Positions 1-7,273 are shown, counted from the first letter of the stretch. The stretch: 16,158 nt of DNA from PALSA-607 sp036510735 (GCA_036510735.1 DATCDK010000063.1:1-16158); one strand, 5' to 3'. Numbers and translations are program-made. The notes: generated from the letters alone by a model not told the origin.

Positions 1-1
1 C

Positions 2-991
2 TTCTGGGGCTATGAGGCCGGCTGGGCGTTCGTCGTCGGAAAGACGGCAAGCTGCGCGGCGATGGCGTTGACGTTCGCGTCCTACGCCGCGCCCTCGCAT
101 GTGAGAGCGGTCGGTGTGCTTGCTGTCGTTGCGCTCACGGCCGTGAACTACTTCGGTGTGCAGCGGTCGGCATGGCTGACCAGGCTCATCGTCAGCTTCA
201 CGCTGCTCACCTTGGCCGTTGTGGTCATCGCTTGCTTTGCGGGCGGCCAAGCTACAAGCCACCACCTCACGCCGTTTCCGGGTACAGGTGTGCGCGGTGT
301 ATTGCAGGCGGGCGGGCTGTTGTTCTTCGCGTTCGCGGGCTACGCCCGCATCGCCACCCTCGGCGAGGAGGTCCGCGACCCGGCGCGCACAATTCCGAGA
401 GCGGTCACCATCGCGCTGCTCATCACCCTGGTCGTCTACGCGGTCGTCGCTGTATCGGCACTGATGGCCATCGGACCGACCGGGCTCGCCGCCACCACAG
501 CTCCGCTTCGCGCGGCAGTCGATGTCGGGCGGCTGCACGCTGTCGCTCCGCTCGTGCAGATCGGCGGCGCAATCGCTGCGCTCGGGTCGCTTCTTGCGCT
601 CATCCTCGGCGTCTCGCGCACCACGTTGGCGATGTCGCGTGACGGATATTTGCCGACGGCACTGACCGCCGTGCATCCGCGCTACGCCGTGCCGCACCGC
701 GCGGAGTTGGCGGTCGGCGCAGTCGTCGTCGTCCTGGTCGCAACGATCGATCTGCGGGGCGCGATCGGCTTCTCGTCCTTCGGCGTACTCGCGTACTACG
801 CGATCGCCAATGCCAGCGCGATGACGCTGACTCGCGGGGAGCACCGGCCGCCTCGCTGGCTACCTATGCTCGGCCTGCTCGGTTGCGTCGTGCTAGCAGT
901 CAGCCTGCCCCTGGTCTCCACGCTCACGGGCGCAGGCGTGCTAGTGCTCGGGGCACTCGTGTTTGCTAGTCGACACCAGTTCCGAGCATGA
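2..991 (+). CDS. APC-family amino acid permease, C-terminal part (5' truncated by window)
   Basis: The reading frame is open from base 2, so the ATG at 62 is an internal Met and the true start lies upstream of the window; 329 residues are visible. The protein is strongly hydrophobic with about eight likely membrane segments. The stretch GYARIATLGEEVRDPARTIP, preceded by FFAFA, matches the conserved APC-superfamily region (an F-A-GYA-EE-x-NP-R-IP-like pattern) that follows a central helix. Known for the family: cytoplasmic-membrane uptake or exchange of amino acids or polyamines by proton-coupled or antiport mechanisms; the substrate cannot be read from this fragment. It ends with TGA at 989-991, and the first 42-nt hairpin repeat starts 33 bases later and may close the transcript. 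No downstream gene appears co-transcribed, since the hemerythrin gene has its own promoter-like sequence. Family call is firm; specificity unknown. Confidence 0.9.
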   Translation, partial: FWGYEAGWAFVVGKTASCAAMALTFASYAAPSHVRAVGVLAVVALTAVNYFGVQRSAWLTRLIVSFTLLTLAVVVIACFAGGQATSHHLTPFPGTGVRGVLQAGGLLFFAFAGYARIATLGEEVRDPARTIPRAVTIALLITLVVYAVVAVSALMAIGPTGLAATTAPLRAAVDVGRLHAVAPLVQIGGAIAALGSLLALILGVSRTTLAMSRDGYLPTALTAVHPRYAVPHRAELAVGAVVVVLVATIDLRGAIGFSSFGVLAYYAIANASAMTLTRGEHRPPRWLPMLGLLGCVVLAVSLPLVSTLTGAGVLVLGALVFASRHQFRA

Positions 992-1024
992 CGCGAGCGT
1001 CGCCCCCCCGTAGTCCGATGAAGC

Positions 1025-1066
1025 GTTGATGCTCTGCGCGTGCAAGAACGCGCGCTGAGCAACAAC
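1025..1066 (+). repeat. 42-nt hairpin repeat, copy 1
   Basis: Begins GTTGATGC and ends AACAAC. Positions 1-18 pair with 25-42 (16 of 18 pairs, counting G-T) around the loop CAAGAA closed by G-C, giving the apex GCAAGAAC at 1042-1049. It is intergenic, 33 bases after the permease stop. It has the same length and loop position as the copies at 4026, 4341 and 13240 (reverse). No T-run follows, so it is not a standard rho-independent terminator. Confidence 0.8.
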
Positions 1067-1082
1067 ACCGATCAGTGATGCC

Positions 1083-1107
1083 GTTTGGGGTCGGAACATC
1101 GGGGTAT
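1083..1107 (+). promoter_or_regulatory. SigF/SigB-like stress promoter candidate
   Basis: GTTT at 1083-1086 and GGGTAT at 1102-1107 are separated by 15 bases, fitting the GTTT-N15-17-GGGTAT pattern known for actinobacterial SigF/SigB promoters. It lies 58 bases upstream of the hemerythrin-domain start. A small hairpin (ACCGGC 1117-1122 with GCCGGT 1129-1134) lies in the predicted 5' leader. This is motif reading only. Confidence 0.5.
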
Positions 1108-1165
1108 CCGTGCGGGACCGGCGGCCGTGCCGGTGCGATCCCACCCACCCTGGAGAGTGCTCGTC

Positions 1166-1669
1166 ATGTCTACCGATGCCATCGTCGCCCTCAAAGATGA
1201 CCACAAGGCAGTCAAGAAGCTGTTCAGGGCCTTCGAAAAGGCAGCGAAAAGCGGTACTCCACAACACCGCGGGGAGCTGGTCACCCAGATCATCGCCGAG
1301 CTCACCCGGCACACGTTCATCGAGAACGAAATCATGTACCCCGAGGTCCGCAAGTTGCTTCCCGATCTTGAAGACGACGTGCTCGAAAGCTATGAGGAAC
1401 ACCACGTCGCAGACGTCCTGTGCCTCGAGCTCTCACAGATGTCTCCGGCCGACGACCACTTCATCGCCAAGACCACGGTGCTGATCGAGAACGTCGAACA
1501 CCACGTCGAGGAAGAAGAAACGGATTGGTTTCCGAAGGTGCGCGAAGGACTGTCCAGGACGCAGCTCAGTGAGATCGGCGTGCGCCTTCTCGAACTCAAG
1601 AAGACCGCACCGACCGATCCCAGCGATCCCAAAGCAAAGAAGAGTGCCCACGACGCAATCACCGCGTGA
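1166..1669 (+). CDS. Hemerythrin HHE cation-binding domain protein
   Basis: 167 residues from the ATG at 1166, chosen because a GGAGAG ribosome binding site sits at 1152-1157 and the protein then opens directly with the first conserved helix; the 27-codon upstream extension has no domain character. Likely di-iron ligands are visible in the usual helical pattern: H13 (KDDHK), H49 and E53 (RHTFIENE), H79 or H80 (YEEHH), H112 or H113 and E117 (EHHVEEEE). One HHE domain fills residues about 5-125; the rest is a polar Lys/Pro-rich tail. Family knowledge: bacterial HHE proteins bind O2, NO or peroxide at a non-heme di-iron site, and a mycobacterial hemerythrin-like protein is reported to belong to the SigF stress regulon, which fits the promoter-like sequence upstream. 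No signal peptide, so cytoplasmic. It stands alone and converges with the Fic gene. Exact ligand and role are not determinable here. Confidence 0.9.
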   Translation: MSTDAIVALKDDHKAVKKLFRAFEKAAKSGTPQHRGELVTQIIAELTRHTFIENEIMYPEVRKLLPDLEDDVLESYEEHHVADVLCLELSQMSPADDHFIAKTTVLIENVEHHVEEEETDWFPKVREGLSRTQLSEIGVRLLELKKTAPTDPSDPKAKKSAHDAITA

Positions 1670-1680
1670 GGCCAGGTGGG

Positions 1681-1708
1681 AGCCCGCTCATGGCAACGTG
1701 GGCGGGCT
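1681..1708. terminator. GC-rich hairpin between convergent genes
   Basis: AGCCCGC at 1681-1687 pairs perfectly with GCGGGCT at 1702-1708 around a 14-base loop. It lies between the hemerythrin stop (1669) and the Fic stop (1724), so it could serve both strands. There is no U-run on either side, typical of actinobacterial hairpin terminators. Confidence 0.5.
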
Positions 1709-1723
1709 GTCGACGCGGCAGGG

Positions 1724-3247
1724 TCAGGGCATCGTGAGTCGAATGCCAGCGTCCTCGGCCTCGCGCGCATCGCGCAGTGCATTCGTTCTTTCGAGATCGG
1801 CCTCAGCGGTTGCGCGATTCGAGAAGTTGATGCGTGCGGTCCAACGGCGGGCAAACGAAAGGATGGCGACGAGGGCGGAGTCGTTGGCTGTGTGGGTTAC
1901 GGCCTTGAGGCCCGCCAGGTAGTTCAGGCGGTAGACGGTGGGGATCACGATCCTCACTTCTCCGGCTCGGACTAGCTCGGAGTTCATCATGAGTCGCGCC
2001 ACGCGTCCGTTGCCGTCTACGAATGGATGAACCTCGCTAACGAGGAACATCATGAAGACCGCGCGAGCGAAGGGGCTGACTAGTGCCCTGCCTTCGTCGA
2101 AACCGCTGCGAAGTGTTCCCTCGACGAGCTCGGGAGCAACGAACTCTGTAGATCCCGCGCGGTTGGCCCGTGTCTTGAATTGGCCGGGGCTCTTTTCCGT
2201 ACGTGCGCCGAGCAGGATGGCATGCCGGTACTTGAGAATGTCGACGAGCCCGTCGGCGCTTTCGGGGGTGCGACGCATCTCCTCATGCGACGAGGTGATC
2301 TGGTAGGTGCGCAAGACGTCATGTGCGTCGTCCGGGCGCTGCTCGGGAACAGCGTTGTCGAACACGATCGCGGCAGCCTCATCGAGAGTGAATTCCGTTC
2401 CCTCGATGTAGTTCGAGAAGTACGCCTCGTAGAACGGCAACAGCTGGCGGCGCTCCTCGTCTTGCGGCAAGGCCGGCACCACATCTGGTGCGAGGTCGGC
2501 GAGCGAGTTGGCGAGCCGTGCGAACGCGTCTAGTCGTTGCTGGTCGACGGGCCGACCAGCAGCCCGGGCTTTCATTGCGGGCGAAACGAGCGAGACACCA
2601 TCGTGCGTGTTGAGCGCGGCGCTAATGAGCGCCTCCAGGATCGCGAGTTCCTTTTCTCGTCCGAGAACGGGTGCGAGCTCGCGGGCTTGATCCCGTAGTC
2701 GATTGAGGGCCGGTTCACCTCGCGCTGCGCACAGGGAGTCGAGCCATTCCTCCACCTCGGCGCGGGTCAGTGTGCGTGAAGCGCCCGTGGCCGTGACGCG
2801 CGTAGGAGCGAGGTTGTCGAGCAGCCCGCGCGCCTCGCTCGACATGTAAAGGCCGTCGGGAAGCGACATGTCGCTCGGCAGCGGTCCGGCTCCTGCACGG
2901 GGATATACAACGACTCCAGGAAGCTTGAGCGGGCGACTTCGTGTACCCACCACATATAAGGCGCCGTTGCGACCCGTCCCGCCGTCCCTTACTGAGCGGT
3001 CAACGATCACCGCGCCGGGTATCTCGTGCGCGACGATCGGCCACAGCCTGTCGTGCACTACTTGTTCAGGCGTGCGAGAGGTGTCAGGCGTGTAGATACC
3101 TGGGGCCAAGCGGACTAGCTGCCCGCGGTCGTGTGCGCGGGCCAGCTCACGTCGATCTTCGTCACCCGAAAAGACAAGAGACGCATAGGCCGGTGCCAAG
3201 ACGCCGCCCTCCTGTGAGCGATTCGACGAACTTCGCTGCTGCGACAT
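1724..3247 (-). CDS. Fic-domain protein (putative AMPylase) with AbiEi-like N-terminal winged helix
   Basis: 507 residues from the ATG at 3247. An in-frame ATG at 3277 (18+ residues earlier counting the TTG at 3301 as first) also exists and begins the same Met-Ser-Gln, so the start is uncertain; no clear Shine-Dalgarno favours either. The Fic active-site motif HPFVDGNGRVAR lies at about residues 407-418, with the catalytic His and the phosphate-binding DGNGR intact. SNYIEG at about 278-283 matches the inhibitory helix motif (S/T)xxxE(G/N); lying before the Fic motif in the same chain, this makes it a class II self-inhibited Fic. Residues about 25-54 (ELARAHDRGQLVRLAPGIYT) resemble the winged-helix domain of AbiEi-type antitoxins, suggesting DNA binding or a self-contained toxin-antitoxin-like protein. 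Fic enzymes usually transfer AMP from ATP to a hydroxyl of a target protein; the target is unknown. No separate antitoxin gene is adjacent. The gene may be autoregulated through the upstream repeats (inference). Confidence 0.88.
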   Translation of the reverse strand: MSQQRSSSNRSQEGGVLAPAYASLVFSGDEDRRELARAHDRGQLVRLAPGIYTPDTSRTPEQVVHDRLWPIVAHEIPGAVIVDRSVRDGGTGRNGALYVVGTRSRPLKLPGVVVYPRAGAGPLPSDMSLPDGLYMSSEARGLLDNLAPTRVTATGASRTLTRAEVEEWLDSLCAARGEPALNRLRDQARELAPVLGREKELAILEALISAALNTHDGVSLVSPAMKARAAGRPVDQQRLDAFARLANSLADLAPDVVPALPQDEERRQLLPFYEAYFSNYIEGTEFTLDEAAAIVFDNAVPEQRPDDAHDVLRTYQITSSHEEMRRTPESADGLVDILKYRHAILLGARTEKSPGQFKTRANRAGSTEFVAPELVEGTLRSGFDEGRALVSPFARAVFMMFLVSEVHPFVDGNGRVARLMMNSELVRAGEVRIVIPTVYRLNYLAGLKAVTHTANDSALVAILSFARRWTARINFSNRATAEADLERTNALRDAREAEDAGIRLTMP

Positions 3248-3358
3248 TCTGTGGTTCAGAGGTCGCGCTTGCGACATTTTGTAGGGCAAGGATAGCGGCA
3301 AACTGCGACATTATGTCGATCAGAGCCTGCAGGACGCGACTTTCTGTGCCTCAGAGCC
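3241..3358 (-). repeat. Four ~31-bp-spaced degenerate repeats across the Fic start region
   Basis: Read on the plus strand, copies begin at 3241, 3271, 3305 and 3336, each GCGAC(A/T)TTNTGT; copies 1, 3 and 4 continue to a TCAGAG block. Spacings are 30, 34 and 31 bases, near three helical turns. On the Fic coding strand the first two copies read ATGTCGCAR (Met-Ser-Gln) in frame and supply the two candidate start codons. A fifth, poorer match may begin near 3368. The arrangement suits cooperative repressor binding, or duplication of a start region. Confidence 0.65.
3306..3318. promoter_or_regulatory. Palindrome CGACATTATGTCG, candidate operator
   Basis: Perfect 6-bp arms (CGACAT / ATGTCG) around one base, inside the third repeat copy and about 60 bases upstream of the Fic start. 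It is the only fully symmetric copy of the repeat. It may be the operator for the Fic protein's own winged-helix domain; this is inference from symmetry and position. Confidence 0.4.
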
Positions 3359-3664
3359 TCAAAGTATGTGACAAATCGTCGATTGAAGGTGTCGCCCGTG
3401 AGCTTGGTCAGGACAGCCCGGCCACGGCACGTCCGGCGGCCTGTCGAACGGTCCGGGCAGGGGAATGTTCGCGCCCTGATACGACGGCCACGGCACCGGG
3501 TGGGCTTGCGGTTACCTAGCAAAGTGACAGCCCAGGAACCTACCCCGGAGCACTCTTGGCTGTAGGTAGAAGTTGATCGAGTGCACGCGCTGCGGCAAGC
3601 GCTCGTCGAAGTCGTCGAACGTGGCTGCTCGCATCGGATGGCCCGGGCACACAGGCTGTAGTTC
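3359..3664. other. Gene-poor stretch between Fic and VOC genes
   Basis: I see no convincing gene here. A reading frame on the minus strand gives a protein-like stretch around 3560-3650 (ATFDDFDERLPQRVHSINFY), but its upstream part is only the antisense of the VOC gene and it has no good start or ribosome binding site. It may be a decayed gene fragment. The region otherwise presumably holds the VOC promoter, which I cannot locate. Confidence 0.4.
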
Positions 3665-4030
3665 ATGGGAACCATCAAGAGAATCGCGCCGATCTTCCCC
3701 GTCCGCGACGTGCGCATCTCCTTGGAATACTACGGACGTCTCGGCTTCGCAACGCGAGAGTACGAACACGGTGGCTACGGCTTCGCCACTCGTGACGGCA
3801 TCGAACTCCATCTCGGTGAAGCGCCGGAGAACGCCGGTCCGAGTTCGGCGTACCTGTGGGTCGACGACTCAGACGAGTTGGCGAAGACATGGAGCGCTGC
3901 AGGCGCGGACGTCAGATTTCCTGAAGACACTGAGTGGGGACAGCACGAAGGCGTTCTCATCGATCCCGATGGCAACATGATCCGATTCGGCTCGCCAATC
4001 AAACCCAAGCCCGACGCCAGCGACCGTTGA
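3665..4030 (+). CDS. VOC-superfamily (glyoxalase / bleomycin-resistance fold) protein
   Basis: 121 residues, the usual size of a single-chain VOC protein that dimerises. Two beta-alpha-beta-beta-beta modules are recognisable: APIFPVRDVRISLEYYGRLGF opening the first, then DGIELHLGE; SAYLWVDDSDELAKTWSAAG opening the second, then EGVLIDPDGNMIRFGSP closing it. The closing strand has Phe-Gly where metal-dependent VOC enzymes keep a Glu ligand, so this resembles the metal-free drug-binding (bleomycin-resistance-like) branch more than a glyoxalase; the ligand is unknown. The start at 3665 has no clear Shine-Dalgarno, but the next in-frame Met would remove the domain. The stop codon TGA (4028-4030) lies inside hairpin copy 2. 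No neighbour suggests a pathway. Confidence 0.85.
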   Translation: MGTIKRIAPIFPVRDVRISLEYYGRLGFATREYEHGGYGFATRDGIELHLGEAPENAGPSSAYLWVDDSDELAKTWSAAGADVRFPEDTEWGQHEGVLIDPDGNMIRFGSPIKPKPDASDR

Positions 4031-4067
4031 TGCTCAACGCGTGCAAGAACGCGCGCTGGGCATCAAC
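4026..4067 (+). repeat. 42-nt hairpin repeat, copy 2
   Basis: The best-paired copy: 17 of 18 pairs, from GTTGATGC at the left to GCATCAAC at the right, apex GCAAGAAC at 4043-4050. It contains the VOC stop codon and is preceded by GCGACC, the same context as copy 3. It could act as a terminator or mRNA 3'-end stabiliser for the VOC transcript. Confidence 0.85.
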
Positions 4068-4075
4068 GCTTCGGA

Positions 4076-4345
4076 GTGGTCGCGCCACCTGACATGACGC
4101 CGCGGCTTGACCGCCATGACATGACCGATCGGTCCGATACCGCCGACATGATCGAGCCGAAGCTCACGAACGAGCCGATCGAGAAAGCCGACGCGAACGA
4201 TCCGATGCTGCCGATCGAGAGCATCGAACCGACCGAACCGATGGACAGAATCGATCCGCGTGACCCGATGCTCAGGATCGAGCCCTCCGACCTAATCGAC
4301 AACAAAGACCGCATGCACCCATCATGGTCGTCAGGCGACCGTTGA
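4076..4345 (+). CDS. Low-complexity repetitive ORF (I-E-P / D-P rich), coding status uncertain
   Basis: 89 codons from a GTG, no clear ribosome binding site. The product is highly polar and repetitive, with units such as NDPMLPIES and RDPMLRIEP 21 codons apart (DNA 4199-4219 and 4262-4282, 17 of 21 bases identical) and many PIE, EPTEP and RID triplets. There is no signal peptide, membrane segment or globular pattern. The opposite strand is also open (4314-4063, ATG start) and would encode a Gly-Ser-Ile-rich chain (GSILSIGS repeats), so the open frames may simply reflect GATCGA/CCGATC-type repetition. The tract fills the space between hairpin copies 2 and 3, and its stop codon (4343-4345) lies inside copy 3. 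I do not recognise a function. It could be a small disordered protein or a non-coding repeat tract. Confidence 0.35.
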   Translation: MVAPPDMTPRLDRHDMTDRSDTADMIEPKLTNEPIEKADANDPMLPIESIEPTEPMDRIDPRDPMLRIEPSDLIDNKDRMHPSWSSGDR

Positions 4346-4382
4346 AGTTCAGCGCACGCAAGAACGAGCCCTGGACTTCAGC
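4341..4382 (+). repeat. 42-nt hairpin repeat, copy 3
   Basis: Starts GTTGAAGTTCAGC and ends GGACTTCAGC; 16 of 18 pairs, apex GCAAGAAC at 4358-4365. Relative to copy 2 both stem arms have changed together (for example T-A to A-T at stem pair 6 and C-G to T-A at pair 8). It contains the stop of the low-complexity ORF and lies 78 bases beyond the end of the opposing LAL gene. Confidence 0.8.
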
Positions 4383-4459
4383 ACTCGGCCAGACTGCCTC
4401 GGGATCAACCGGTTGGACGGCGGGGTGGTCGGGGTTCGGGCGGGGGGTGGGCGGTGGAG

Positions 4460-7273
4460 TTAGCCGAGGTTGGCTAGATCGACGCGGCCGCGGATCGCGA
4501 GTTTCCGGTAGATGGTCGCCAAATGGCTCTCTACTGTGCGCGGACTGAGGAATAGCTCGGCGGCGATTTCCTTGTTGTTGCGGCCGGCAGCAGCGAGGGT
4601 CGCGACCCTGTCCTCGGCGATGGTGAGCTTCGCGCCGGTGCGCGTCCCGTCCAGCCGCCGCAACTCGTCGTCCGCTAATTGCTGCCACGACGCAGCGCCG
4701 AGAGCAGCGAACCCGGAGACCGCGGCCTGAAGGCTGGCCCGCGCCGCGACCTTGGCCCGCATCCGTCGCTGCACCTGGCCAAGGGCGAGCAGGCTGCGCG
4801 GCAGCTCCAACGGCAACGGCGACAACCGGTGAGCCTCGACCGAGGCCTCAAGCGCAACGACCGCCGAATCGAGGTCGCCCTGCGCCGCCAGCCGGAGCCC
4901 ATCGATCCGATAGCCGACGCCGACAAGTGTTGGTCGACCCAACCGCGCACCGAGTTCGCGCTGTTCAGCCGCGATGTCGCTGGCCCGCGAGAACTCACCC
5001 GCGACGATCAGGGCCTGGCCGAAGTCGCCCTCCATCCGTTGCCGGCGTCCGGGCTCGCGAATCCCGAGACTCAACGCAGCTGACCACGCTTGCTCAAGAT
5101 GCTCAAGCGAACGGGTAGCGTCGCCACGAAGCAAGGCTGCAAGTCCGAGAACATGTTGGTACACAACGGTTTTCTTTGACAGCGCACGCTCGTCACTGAG
5201 ACTGAGCTGGCCAAGAACCAGCTCGCTAGCAGCCGCGATGTCCCCGGTCAGAACGCCGAGGAGCGCTCTAGCCGCGTACAACGACGCCGGCGCGACACCT
5301 CCGGCCTGAGCTAGTCCCTCGTCCGCAGCAGCACGCGCGGCCGGGTAGTTACCAGCCCAACATTCAGTAAGCGCAAGGTGGCCCAGGAGCGCCGGGACAG
5401 AACCGTCGTCGCCTTCACCCCGAGCGACGCCGAGTGCGTGCAGCAGCTCGATGCGTGCACCGTCGAGGTCGTCGACGAGCTTGAGTTGATAGGCGCGAAT
5501 GCTGCGAGCCCGATTGAGCACAGGCGTCGCATGCGATGCAGCGAGTTGATGCCGCGCTTCGGCAGCTTCAGCGCGATCGAACAGGTCGGAAGACAGTCCC
5601 TGCCCGGCGTCGAGATGATCCTCGGCAAGGTACACAAGCGCGGTCGACAGCGCACCCGGGTCGGTGTCGCCAAGCCCGTCGAACAGCGCAATCGATTCGC
5701 GAGCCAGGTCGCCACGACTGGTGCCGCGGCCGTCACCAACGTCGGCGGCGCACGCAAGTGCGACGGCTCGAACGCGCGATGACGCCGACGAATCGTCGAG
5801 CAGCGCGCGCAGCAAGTCTTGTGCGGCTGATTGCCCTCGCACCCAATACGTCGACTCGACCAGCAGCGGCAGCAGACTCGGCCACTCCGAATCCGACGGA
5901 CCGTCGCGCACGATCGACTCGGCCAGCTCGCAGCAGCGCACCAGGTCGCCAGAAGAGAAACGCAACTCAGCCGCCGCCAGTCGCCGCCGCGACAGAGCCG
6001 CGCGGTCCGATGGCGGGGTCAAAGAAATCGCAAGCTCGGCAAGCTCGGCCGCCGCAGCAGTCGCTCCGCGTAACCTGGCCGATGATGCGCCAACCTCCAG
6101 CGAGTGAGCGACCTCCGAATCCGGTTCGCCATCGGTAGCCAACGCGAGGTGTCGAGCGCGTTGCTCGGGGTCGGCGGTGATTTCGGCAAGTCGCCGGTGC
6201 AGCCGATGTCGTTGGCCAGGCGACTCCGCTGCTAGCGCTGCCGAACCCAGCAATGGATGCGTCGGACGCAGCCGGCCTGCGCTCTCGGTGATCAGGTCGG
6301 CCGCCACCGCGGCGTCGATCGCCGCATCAGCGTCGGCGACCGTGCCTTCCAACCCACGTCGCGTCGCACCCCACGTCGGTCGTGACAGCGCCGCAACGAC
6401 CAGGAGCGCCGCACGTGCATCGCCAGACTGCAGAGCGAGCTTGCGCCCGAGCAGGAGCGTCATCGACTCCGGCACGGGCAGCTCCGAGCCACGCGACAAC
6501 CCAGCAGATTGCAGAGTTCGGCCAAGTTCCAAAGCCCAGAACGGATTTCCGCCCGCAGCAGCCACGATCGCGCGCTCATCGCTCCCCGAGGGAAGTGTCC
6601 CGAGATGCAAACGCACGAGTTGCAACAGGTCGGCATCGGGTAGCGGCCCCAGCACCATCACCGACGGCGAAAGTCCCGAAAGCGCATCGACGACAACGCG
6701 TGCATCAACATGATCGGACGCCGACCCGCCGGCAACATCGGCCGTGCGCCGAGTGATCAAGACCGATACGGACTCACTGCGCAGTCGTCGTAGCGCGAAC
6801 GCGAGTACCTCGGCGCTTGCGCGATCCAGCCACTGCACGTCATCGATCGCTAATAGCACCGCCGCGTCGGCAGCCAAGACCCGCAGCAAAGCGAGCACGG
6901 CCGCACCGATTTCGCGTTCGTTCGGCGGCACACCGGCAGGTACTCGTCGCAGCAGCGCAACCTCGAGGGCGGTCCGTTGCGGAGCCCCGAGCCGCGGCAG
7001 CAGCATGTCGGCCACCGGATCGAGCAGATCCCCGAGCCCGGCGAAGGACATCCGAGCCTCCGATTGCGCCGGCCGCACCGACAGCACGACGTCGCCGCGC
7101 CGCATGGCTTCAGTGACTCCGAAACCCCACAGGGTCGACTTCCCGATACCGGCCTCGCCCTCGATCACCAGCGCGGCGGGAGTCGGGGAACTCAAGAACG
7201 CGGCAACCGCATCGTTCTCGGCGTGGCGACAGGCGGGCACGGCAGAAACGGGGGCCGGGACCGTTCCTGTCAT
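4460..7273 (-). CDS. Large ATP-binding LuxR-family (LAL) transcriptional regulator 1
   Basis: 937 residues from the ATG at 7273; a GTG at 7306 would add 11 residues, and neither has a clear Shine-Dalgarno. An N-terminal AAA/STAND ATPase domain has Walker A GEAGIGKS at about 39-46 and Walker B VLLAIDDVQWLD at about 139-150. A long Ala/Leu-rich helical middle follows (about 350-860, TPR-like, for example EHLEQAWSAALSLG). The last 55 residues are a LuxR/NarL helix-turn-helix (LTIAEDRVATLAAAGRNNKE, then NKEIAAELFLSPRTVESHLA). The length fits the LAL/MalT-like family (about 900 residues). Family knowledge: signal binding by the sensor region allows ATP-dependent oligomerisation and promoter activation; the signal here is unknown. 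It is transcribed divergently from the DUF4242-lipoprotein cluster across 191 bases that include a 19-bp tandem repeat, so control of that cluster is the simplest guess (inference). The 74 bases after the stop are G/C-rich with no clear terminator other than hairpin copy 3. Confidence 0.9.
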   Translation of the reverse strand: MTGTVPAPVSAVPACRHAENDAVAAFLSSPTPAALVIEGEAGIGKSTLWGFGVTEAMRRGDVVLSVRPAQSEARMSFAGLGDLLDPVADMLLPRLGAPQRTALEVALLRRVPAGVPPNEREIGAAVLALLRVLAADAAVLLAIDDVQWLDRASAEVLAFALRRLRSESVSVLITRRTADVAGGSASDHVDARVVVDALSGLSPSVMVLGPLPDADLLQLVRLHLGTLPSGSDERAIVAAAGGNPFWALELGRTLQSAGLSRGSELPVPESMTLLLGRKLALQSGDARAALLVVAALSRPTWGATRRGLEGTVADADAAIDAAVAADLITESAGRLRPTHPLLGSAALAAESPGQRHRLHRRLAEITADPEQRARHLALATDGEPDSEVAHSLEVGASSARLRGATAAAAELAELAISLTPPSDRAALSRRRLAAAELRFSSGDLVRCCELAESIVRDGPSDSEWPSLLPLLVESTYWVRGQSAAQDLLRALLDDSSASSRVRAVALACAADVGDGRGTSRGDLARESIALFDGLGDTDPGALSTALVYLAEDHLDAGQGLSSDLFDRAEAAEARHQLAASHATPVLNRARSIRAYQLKLVDDLDGARIELLHALGVARGEGDDGSVPALLGHLALTECWAGNYPAARAAADEGLAQAGGVAPASLYAARALLGVLTGDIAAASELVLGQLSLSDERALSKKTVVYQHVLGLAALLRGDATRSLEHLEQAWSAALSLGIREPGRRQRMEGDFGQALIVAGEFSRASDIAAEQRELGARLGRPTLVGVGYRIDGLRLAAQGDLDSAVVALEASVEAHRLSPLPLELPRSLLALGQVQRRMRAKVAARASLQAAVSGFAALGAASWQQLADDELRRLDGTRTGAKLTIAEDRVATLAAAGRNNKEIAAELFLSPRTVESHLATIYRKLAIRGRVDLANLG

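Noticed and set aside
1025..1066. 42-nt hairpins as integron attC sites
   Set aside because: attC sites run RYYYAAC...GTTRRRY; these hairpins have the opposite polarity (GTT at the 5' end, AAC at the 3' end), and there is no integrase or cassette array.
1085..1165. N-terminal extension of the hemerythrin protein to 1085
   Set aside because: It overlaps the promoter-like sequence and a GC hairpin, while a GGAGAG ribosome binding site precedes the ATG at 1166.
3241..3390. The ~31-bp repeats as a CRISPR array
   Set aside because: The conserved part is only about 12-20 bases, degenerate and without uniform spacers; no cas genes are present; and the repeats overlap the Fic start codon.
3512..3811. 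99-codon minus-strand ORF overlapping the VOC gene
   Set aside because: Half of it is antisense to the VOC gene and it has no ribosome binding site. The remaining protein-like stretch is too short to name, though it might be a decayed fragment.
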